From contig JAJDXO010000028.1 of NCBI GenBank assembly GCA_022823235.1, positions 41,287 through 105,286 on the forward strand: DNA of 64,000 nt. The letters are read 5' to 3'. Under the pieces are notes generated by a model, which worked only from the letters and a program-made list of their open reading frames with translations, made no database searches and was not told where the DNA came from. The stretch is from Rhodospirillales bacterium (lineage in GTDB: Bacteria > Pseudomonadota > Alphaproteobacteria > Rhodospirillales > UBA2165). Both the position numbers and the translations under genes were made by a program. Positions within the stretch are counted from its first letter, which is position 1. Every line of letters begins with the position of its first letter. This document shows positions 56,990-64,000 of the stretch, piece after piece.

Positions 56990-59884
56990 ATGAGCGTCGA
57001 TTACAAGGATACGGTCTTCCTGCCGAAGACCGACTTCCCGATGAAGGCGGGATTGGCGAAGCGCGAGCCGGAGATTCTCGAGCGCTGGAAGAAGCTCGAC
57101 ATCTACGGCAGATTGCGGGCCGACTCCAAGGGCCGGGAGAAGTTCATCCTCCACGACGGACCGCCCTACGCCAACGGCCATCTCCATATCGGCCACGCGC
57201 TCAACAAGATCCTGAAGGACGTCATCACCCGCTCCCAGCAGATGTTGGGCAAGGATTCCAATTATGTGCCGGGTTGGGACTGCCATGGTCTGCCCATCGA
57301 ATGGAAGATCGAGGAGCAGTACCGGGAAAAGGGCGAGGACAAGGACGCGGTGCCGGTCATCGACTTCCGCGCCGAGTGCCGGGAATTCGCCGGCCATTGG
57401 ATCGACGTGCAGAGCGAGGAATTCCAAAGGCTGGGGGTCGCCGGCGACTGGGACAACCCCTACACCACCATGACCTTCGCGGCGGAAGCGCAGATCACCC
57501 GGGAATTGATGAAGTTCGTGCGCAACGGCCTGCTCTATCGCGGCTCCAAACCGGTGATGTGGTCGGTGGTGGAAATGACGGCGCTCGCCGAAGCCGAGGT
57601 CGAGTATCACGACCATGTCTCCGACACCATCTGGGTGAAGTTCCCGGTGGTCGGCGGCGATGAAGCGCCGGCCGGCGCCTCGGTGGTGATTTGGACCACC
57701 ACGCCCTGGACCATCCCGGGCAACCGGGTGATCGCCTATTCCGGCGCGATCCGATACGGCCTCTACGAGGTATTGGAGGCGCCGGAGGACAACTGGGCGC
57801 AACCCGGCGATAAGCTGATCCTGGCCGATGAACTGGCCGAGCAGGTGCGCGAGGACTGCCGCATCGATGCCTGGACCCGGATTCAGGATGTCACCGCCGA
57901 AACACTGGCCGGTTTGACCTGCGCCCATCCGTTCCGGGGCCACGGGGAGTCCGGGGGCTACGATTTCGATGTCCCTCTGTTCGAGGGCAACCACGTCACC
58001 GCCGAGGCCGGCACCGGCTTCGTCCATACGGCGCCGGGCCACGGCACCGATGACTTCGAGGTATGGACGGCCCACGGCCGGTTGCTGGCCGAACGCGGCA
58101 TCGACGCCCGCATCCCTTATACCGTCGGCCCCGATGGCCGGTTCACCGAAGAGGCCCCGGGATTCGAAGGCAAACAGGTGATCACCGAGAAGGGCGAGAA
58201 GGGCGATGCCAACGGCGCCGTGATCGACGTACTCATGAAGACCGGTGCGCTCATCGGCCGCGGCCGGCTGACCCACCAATATCCCCATAGCTGGCGGTCC
58301 AAGAAGCCGCTGATTTTCCGCAACACGCCCCAATGGTTCATCGGCATGGATGCGGGCTATGGGGAGCACGGCAGGTCTTTGCGCGACGTGGCTCTCGGCG
58401 CCATCCGGGAAACCGAATTCTTCCCGGCGTCGGGGCGCAACCGCCTCTATGCCATGATCGAGAACCGCCCGGACTGGGTGATCTCCCGCCAGCGCGCCTG
58501 GGGCGTACCGATCGCCGTCTTCGTCCACAAGAAGACCGGTGAAATCCTCCGCGACGAGGCGGTGCTCGACCGGGTGGTCGAAGCGGTCGAGGCCGAGGGC
58601 GCCGATGCCTGGTTCTCATCGGACGCCGGCCGTTTCCTCGGCAACGCCTACGACGCGGACGAGTACGAGCAGATCTTCGACATTCTCGATGTGTGGTTCG
58701 AATCCGGCGCGACGCACAGTTTTGTCCTTGAAGAACGGGACGATCTCTGTTGGCCCGCCGATCTTTACCTCGAAGGGACCGACCAGCATCGCGGCTGGTT
58801 CCATTCCTCGCTGCTCGAGAGCTGCGGGACGCGGGACCGGGCGCCCTACGACCAGGTGCTCACCCACGGCTTCGTCATGGGCGAGGACGGCTACAAGATG
58901 TCCAAGTCGCTGGGCAATATCGTCTCGCCCCAGGATGTGGTGAACACCAACGGCGCCGACATCCTGCGCCTCTGGGTGGTGGCGTCCGACTATTCCGAGG
59001 ACCTGCGCATCGGTCCGGAGATCATCAAACACCACACGGACATTTACCGCCGGCTACGCAACACACTGCGGTTCCTGCTCGGCAACCTGAATGGATTCCA
59101 TGAGAACGAACGCTTGCCCGAGGCGGAGATGCCCGAGCTCGACCGCTGGGTCCTTCATCGGCTGCGGGAATTGGACGGCGCGCTTCGAGAGGCCTGTGCG
59201 AACTACGAATTCCATGACTTCTTCACCGAGCTGCATAATTTCTGCACCGTCGATCTGTCGGCCTTCTATTTCGATATCCGCAAGGACGCGCTTTATTGCG
59301 ACCGGGCGAGTGCGATCAATCGCCGCGCCGCCCGCACGGTGCTCGACCGCCTGTTTTCGTGCCTGACCGCCTGGCTGGCGCCGTTCATCTGCTTCACCGC
59401 CGAAGAGGCGTGGCTTGCGCGCTTCCCGGGCGAGGAGGAAAGCGTCCACCTCCGCACCTTCCCCGACGTGCCGGACGCCTGGCGGGACGACGAATTGGCC
59501 GCCAAGTGGCGCAAGATCCGCGACCTGCGCCGGGTCGTCACCGGCGCCCTGGAAATCGAACGAGGCGAAAAGCGCATCGGCTCCAGCCTGCAGTCGGCGC
59601 CCAAAATCTATGCGGATGCCGAACACCTAGCGGCCGTCGACGGCATGGACGTGGCGGAGATTGCGATCACGTCCGATGTCGAACTGATCGAGGGCGCGCG
59701 CCCCGCGGACGCGTTCATGCTCGACGACGTCACCGGTGTCGGGGTCGTGCACACCTTGGCCGAGGGCGAGAAATGCGTCCGCTGCTACAAGGTGCTGCCG
59801 GAAGTCGGAACGGTGGCCGGACATCCCGATATCTGCAATCGCTGCGCCGACGCGGTGGAGCACTTCCCCGCCGCCGCCGAATAG
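56990..59884 (+). CDS. ileS: Isoleucyl-tRNA synthetase
   Basis: [71 protein letters not shown]-terminal [12 protein letters not shown]...CNRCADAV. Confidence 0.98.
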   Translation: MSVDYKDTVFLPKTDFPMKAGLAKREPEILERWKKLDIYGRLRADSKGREKFILHDGPPYANGHLHIGHALNKILKDVITRSQQMLGKDSNYVPGWDCHGLPIEWKIEEQYREKGEDKDAVPVIDFRAECREFAGHWIDVQSEEFQRLGVAGDWDNPYTTMTFAAEAQITRELMKFVRNGLLYRGSKPVMWSVVEMTALAEAEVEYHDHVSDTIWVKFPVVGGDEAPAGASVVIWTTTPWTIPGNRVIAYSGAIRYGLYEVLEAPEDNWAQPGDKLILADELAEQVREDCRIDAWTRIQDVTAETLAGLTCAHPFRGHGESGGYDFDVPLFEGNHVTAEAGTGFVHTAPGHGTDDFEVWTAHGRLLAERGIDARIPYTVGPDGRFTEEAPGFEGKQVITEKGEKGDANGAVIDVLMKTGALIGRGRLTHQYPHSWRSKKPLIFRNTPQWFIGMDAGYGEHGRSLRDVALGAIRETEFFPASGRNRLYAMIENRPDWVISRQRAWGVPIAVFVHKKTGEILRDEAVLDRVVEAVEAEGADAWFSSDAGRFLGNAYDADEYEQIFDILDVWFESGATHSFVLEERDDLCWPADLYLEGTDQHRGWFHSSLLESCGTRDRAPYDQVLTHGFVMGEDGYKMSKSLGNIVSPQDVVNTNGADILRLWVVASDYSEDLRIGPEIIKHHTDIYRRLRNTLRFLLGNLNGFHENERLPEAEMPELDRWVLHRLRELDGALREACANYEFHDFFTELHNFCTVDLSAFYFDIRKDALYCDRASAINRRAARTVLDRLFSCLTAWLAPFICFTAEEAWLARFPGEEESVHLRTFPDVPDAWRDDELAAKWRKIRDLRRVVTGALEIERGEKRIGSSLQSAPKIYADAEHLAAVDGMDVAEIAITSDVELIEGARPADAFMLDDVTGVGVVHTLAEGEKCVRCYKVLPEVGTVAGHPDICNRCADAVEHFPAAAE

Positions 59885-59886
59885 CC

Positions 59887-60381
59887 GTGGCGCGCCGGCA
59901 CACGATCGGCATCGCCCTGGGTTTCGCGGTCATTGCCGCGGACCAGCTGACCAAATGGTGGATCATCGCCTGGGTCATGCAGCAACCGCGCCGCATCCCG
60001 GTGCTGCCGTTTTTCGATTTGGTGCTGGCGTGGAATCGGGGCATCAGTTTCGGCATGTTCGATGCCGGCAGCGTTTGGGGTCCCTGGCTGCTGTCCGGAA
60101 TTGCCCTGGTGATCGTCGGCTTTCTCGGGGTCTGGTTTCGCCGCGCCGAAATGCTGTCGACGACCCTCGCCCTCGGGTTGATCATGGGGGGGGCGCTGGG
60201 CAATGTGATCGACCGGGTACGGCTCGGCGCGGTGATCGATTTCATCGATTTGCACGCAGGCGGTTATCACTGGCCGGCCTTCAACGTGGCCGACGCGGCC
60301 ATTACCGTCGGTGCTGTATTGTTGATCGTTGAAACGCTATTTTCCCGGGAGCGAAAGAAGCGTAATATCGGGGATACGTAA
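59887..60381 (+). CDS. lspA: Signal peptidase II (lipoprotein signal peptidase)
   Basis: AADQLTKWWIIAWV...LAWNRGISFGMF...MGGALGNVIDRVRLGAVIDFIDLHAGGYHWPAFNVADAAITVGA; GTG start 59887. Confidence 0.96.
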   Translation: MARRHTIGIALGFAVIAADQLTKWWIIAWVMQQPRRIPVLPFFDLVLAWNRGISFGMFDAGSVWGPWLLSGIALVIVGFLGVWFRRAEMLSTTLALGLIMGGALGNVIDRVRLGAVIDFIDLHAGGYHWPAFNVADAAITVGAVLLIVETLFSRERKKRNIGDT

Positions 60382-60396
60382 AATTTGAGGTCCGTC

Positions 60397-60975
60397 ATGA
60401 ACCGGCAGTTTCTGGGAGTTGGGGTAAGCCTACTGGCCATGGCCGCCCTAACCGGCTGTGAACAGACCAAACAGGCCCTTGGCCAGACCAAGCGGTCTCC
60501 GGACGAGTTCGCCGTCTACACGCGTGCGCCGCTGAGCACGCCGCCGGACTTCCAGCTTCGGCCGCCGACCCCGGGCGCCCAGCGCCCTCAGGCCGTCAAC
60601 CCGCGTGACCGGGTGGAGCGGACCATCATCAACAGTGCGGGCGGGACAGCGCGCCGACCGGTCAACACCGAGCGGCCGGTGGCCGGCGCCAGCGCCGGGG
60701 AAACCGCAATCCTGCGCGCGGCCGGCGCCTTGAACACGAATCCGGGTATTCGTCGTCAGGTCGACAATGAGACCCGTCAAATCATCGCCGAATCCGACGA
60801 TTTCGCGGAAAAGCTGGTATTTTGGCGTGACCCGCCGGACCCCTCCGTCGCCGTCGATCCGGTCGCGGAATCAAAGCGCATTCGGGACACTCAAGCGCTC
60901 GGCAAGCCTATCAACGAGGGCGATGTGCCGGTCATCGAGCGAAAGAAGAAAGCGATTTTGGAAGGCCTGTTCTAG
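60397..60975 (+). CDS. DUF3035 domain lipoprotein (BamF-like)
   Basis: LLAMAALTGCEQTKQALGQTKRSPDEFAVYTRAPLSTPPDFQLRPPTPGAQRPQ. Confidence 0.87.
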   Translation: MNRQFLGVGVSLLAMAALTGCEQTKQALGQTKRSPDEFAVYTRAPLSTPPDFQLRPPTPGAQRPQAVNPRDRVERTIINSAGGTARRPVNTERPVAGASAGETAILRAAGALNTNPGIRRQVDNETRQIIAESDDFAEKLVFWRDPPDPSVAVDPVAESKRIRDTQALGKPINEGDVPVIERKKKAILEGLF

Positions 60976-61114
60976 AGCAGTTTCGGGCCAAAACCGCCGG
61001 ATTACATAATCGTAATATCACATTGGTGCGAGGCTGGTTTGCCCGGACCATCCGCGGGCTATACTTTCGGCACCGATTTGCTCAACGGAAAACGGCAGGC
61101 AGCCCGTTAAACTC

Positions 61115-62470
61115 ATGATGTTCAGACGCACGCTCCTCACCGCCGCGGTTGCGGCGGCGGCTTGGCTCTCCGTCCTTCCGGCGGCGGCCGAGGTGTTTGA
61201 CCCGAAAACCTTCACCCTGGACAACGGGATGCAGGTGGTGGTGATTTCCAATCACCGGGCACCGATCGTCACTCATATGGTGTGGTACAAGGTGGGGTCC
61301 GCCGACGAGCCCCGCGGCAAATCAGGAATCGCTCATTTCGTCGAACATCTGATGTTCAAGGCGACCAAGAACCTGAAGTCCGGCGAGTTTTCGCGCACCG
61401 TGGCGCGTAACGGCGGGCGCGACAATGGATTCACCTCCTACGACTACACCGGCTATTACCAGAGTGTCGCCGCCGACCGGCTCGGCATCGTCATGAAGCT
61501 TGAAGCTGATCGGATGCGCAATCTGATCATCGATCCCAGGGAGGTGGAACCCGAGCGCCTCGTGGTGCTCGAGGAACGCCGGTCCCGAACCGACAACTCA
61601 CCTGGCGCCAAGCTGTTCGAACAGGTGAATGCGGCGCTCTACCTGAATTATCCCTACCGCGATCCGATCATCGGCTGGGAACACGAGATCAGACGGATTA
61701 CGGCGGAAGATTTGCGGGCCTTCTACGACAAATGGTACTGGCCCAATAATGCGGTGCTGGTGGTCGCCGGCGACGTTACCGCCGATCAGGTCCGCCCCCT
61801 TGCCGAGAAATATTACGGCGTCATCCCGCGGGGACCCGGCATCAAGCGGGAACGGACCGCGGAACCGCCCCACAACGCGGCGCGCCGAGTGATCCTTCGA
61901 GACCGGCGGGTGCGGCAGCCGAGCGTCCGCAAACGCTATATAGCGCCGAGCCACGGCCACGGCGACAGGCTGCATATTTACGCGCTGCAGGTGCTGAGCG
62001 AGATCATCGGCGGCAATACGGGCGTACTCTCCAAGTCGCTGGTGAGGGAGCAGAAAATCGCCGTCTCGGCGGGTGCGTACTACAACTCCGACGGAATCGG
62101 TCCCAGCGCGTTCACCTACTTCGCGTCCCCCGCACCCGGCGTTTCCATGGAAAAACTGGAGGCGGCGCTCCAGGTAGAGATCGACAAATTGCTCAAATCG
62201 GGTGTAACCGCCGAAGAGGTGGCGCGAGCCAAATCGCGCATGTCGGCCAGCGCCATCTATGCGCGGGATTCCGCCGGTCGCGGGGCGCGGGTATTGGGCG
62301 CCGCGCTGGCCACGGGGCAAACCATCGAGGATGTGGAATCGTGGCCCGAACGCATCGAAGCGGTCACCCGGGAGCAGATCAATGAAGCAGCCAAGGCGGT
62401 GATGATCGAACGCAACTCGGTCACCGGCCTGCTGCTGGTCAAACGGCCGAGTCAGAGGATGAATCCATGA
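61115..62470 (+). CDS. M16 family metallopeptidase (zinc protease), HxxEH-containing
   Basis: GIAHFVEHLMFKATKNLKSGEFSRTVARNGGRDNGFTSYDYTGYYQSV. Confidence 0.95.
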   Translation: MMFRRTLLTAAVAAAAWLSVLPAAAEVFDPKTFTLDNGMQVVVISNHRAPIVTHMVWYKVGSADEPRGKSGIAHFVEHLMFKATKNLKSGEFSRTVARNGGRDNGFTSYDYTGYYQSVAADRLGIVMKLEADRMRNLIIDPREVEPERLVVLEERRSRTDNSPGAKLFEQVNAALYLNYPYRDPIIGWEHEIRRITAEDLRAFYDKWYWPNNAVLVVAGDVTADQVRPLAEKYYGVIPRGPGIKRERTAEPPHNAARRVILRDRRVRQPSVRKRYIAPSHGHGDRLHIYALQVLSEIIGGNTGVLSKSLVREQKIAVSAGAYYNSDGIGPSAFTYFASPAPGVSMEKLEAALQVEIDKLLKSGVTAEEVARAKSRMSASAIYARDSAGRGARVLGAALATGQTIEDVESWPERIEAVTREQINEAAKAVMIERNSVTGLLLVKRPSQRMNP

Positions 62471-63798
62471 GCAGAGCACGCCTCGCCTGCACGGGTGCCG
62501 CTGTCTTCGTCGCCCTTATATTGACCACGCCATTGGCCCACGCCGCCGTCAAGGTTCAAGAAGTGGTCAGCGCCAAGGGAATCACCGCCTGGCTGGTCGA
62601 GGACCACACCAACCCGATCATCTCGGTCAATTTCGCCTTTCGCGGCGGCAGCGCGCTCGACCCGGACGGCAAGGGCGGTGTTGCCAATCTGGTTTCGGCG
62701 ACCCTCGATGAAGGGGCCGGCGGCATGGACAGCGAAACTTTTCAGCGGCGCCTTGAAGACCTCTCCGTCTCGCTCAGCTTCTCCGCCCGGCTCGACACGT
62801 TTTCGGGCCGGATGCGCACCCTCACCCGCAATCGGGACGACGCGTTCGGCTTGCTGAAATTGGCGATCACCCGGCCGCGCTTCGATCCCGAAGCCGTCGA
62901 GCGAATTCGCTCCCAGGTGCTGGCCGGCCTCCGCCGGGCGTCGGAAAACCCTCGGCGGCTCGCCAACCGGGCCATGTTCCAAACCATGTTCCCGGACCAT
63001 CCCTACGGCCGCCACACGGACGGAACCCTCGAGACGGTTCCGGTTATCAAGATCGCCGATCTGAAGGCCTTCGTCGCCCGGCGGCTGGCCCGCGACAACC
63101 TCGTCGTCGGGGTGGTCGGTGATATCACGGTGGCGGAATTGAAAACCCTGCTCGATACCACCTTCGGCGAACTTCCCGCGACGGCCGAGCCATGGGAAGT
63201 ACCGGAGGTCACCGCGGCCGCCACCGGCAGGCAGGTGGTGATCGAGAAGCCGATTCCCCAAAGCGTCATCCGGTTCGGTCATGGGGGAATCAAGCGCGAG
63301 GATCCCGATTTTTACGCTGCCTATGTGATGAACTACGTTCTCGGCGGCGGCGGGTTCGAATCCCGGCTCCATGAGGAGGTGCGGGAGAAACGGGGCCTTG
63401 CCTATTCCGCCTTCAGCTACCTTTCACCCCTGGATCATTCGGCGCTGATTATCGGCGGCGCGGGAACGGCGAATGCGCAGGCCTCCAAGACCATCGATAT
63501 CGTGCGCGCCGAGTGGAAGCGCATGGCCGAACAGGGACTGTCCGAGCTCGAACTCGAGGACGCCAAGACATACCTGACCGGATCATACGCCCTGCGATTC
63601 GGCTCCAGCCCGCGAATCGCGGCCATGTTGACCGGCCTTCAGCTTGAAAATCTGGGCCGCGACTATTTCGACATCCGCAATTCGCTGATCGAAAAAGTGA
63701 CCCTCGACGACGCCAATCGGGTTGCAAAGAGCCTGTTGCGCCCGGAAAAGCTGACGCTCGTCGTGGTCGGCCAACCGGAAAATATCTCCGCCAACTGA
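62467..63798 (+). CDS. M16 family peptidase-like protein lacking the HxxEH motif (inactive partner type)
   Basis: GVANLVSATLDEGAGGMDSETFQRRLEDLSVSLSFSARLDTFSGRMRTL...GGGGFESRLHEEVREKRGLAYSAFSYLSP. Confidence 0.93.
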   Translation: MSRARLACTGAAVFVALILTTPLAHAAVKVQEVVSAKGITAWLVEDHTNPIISVNFAFRGGSALDPDGKGGVANLVSATLDEGAGGMDSETFQRRLEDLSVSLSFSARLDTFSGRMRTLTRNRDDAFGLLKLAITRPRFDPEAVERIRSQVLAGLRRASENPRRLANRAMFQTMFPDHPYGRHTDGTLETVPVIKIADLKAFVARRLARDNLVVGVVGDITVAELKTLLDTTFGELPATAEPWEVPEVTAAATGRQVVIEKPIPQSVIRFGHGGIKREDPDFYAAYVMNYVLGGGGFESRLHEEVREKRGLAYSAFSYLSPLDHSALIIGGAGTANAQASKTIDIVRAEWKRMAEQGLSELELEDAKTYLTGSYALRFGSSPRIAAMLTGLQLENLGRDYFDIRNSLIEKVTLDDANRVAKSLLRPEKLTLVVVGQPENISAN

Positions 63799-64000
63799 CC
63801 GGCCGCTGCCGGCCAAGCCACCCCAAGGGGACGCGCTGGCTGGCCATCGTCCCAAGTGCCAGAGCAGTTTCCAGCCGAATTGGATCAATTTGATGGCGCT
63901 CATCGGTTAGCCGGGCAGGCGCGGGCCGAAGTGCGATGTGTGTGCATCGGACGAGGCCCGCAACGCACCCGGGGGACCGGGGAGCGCCACCGAAGGCCGG

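Noticed and set aside
56981-58528. 515-aa minus-strand ORF
   Set aside because: Antisense of ileS

Overview
GC-rich alphaproteobacterial chromosomal window (64 kb, gene-dense). I saw no prophage, transposase or CRISPR array. Recognisable blocks, left to right: partial apaG, OmpA-type lipoprotein and a radical SAM protein; tRNA-Gly(CCC) with a closely following orphan ORF; a 10-bp tandem repeat and a candidate small RNA with tandem terminators; TauE/SafE exporter; an oxidative aromatic/C1 locus (glutathione-dependent formaldehyde dehydrogenase, two Rieske oxygenases, GST, SDR); a six-gene ECF sigma / anti-sigma-like / CnrX-Spy-like sensor / MacAB-type efflux operon whose MacA carries a Spy-like insertion; assimilatory sulfur genes (DUF2849, cysI-like, DUF934, cysC); an aa3 cytochrome oxidase cluster with DUF983, DUF420, a tiny membrane ORF and a divergent heme-copper-oxidase-like protein; M32, thrC, M16, YqgE, DsbD-like, peroxiredoxin, Coq7 and DsbB; a low-GC two-gene island (GST-like plus haloalkane dehalogenase-like) bracketed by a duplicated esterase-tail/tRNA-Leu segment; TRAP transporter, FAH hydrolase and D-2-hydroxyacid dehydrogenase; MXKDX lipoprotein with a second ECF/anti-sigma pair; a two-gene ABC exporter; amidase, ribF, ileS, lspA, DUF3035/BamF-like lipoprotein and two M16 peptidases. 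The most interesting items are the MacA-Spy chimera in its ECF operon, the tRNA-Leu-bracketed dehalogenase island, the oxidase-subunit-I-like protein that seems to lack the CuB histidine pair, and the candidate sRNA. All calls come from reading the sequence; no database search was run.
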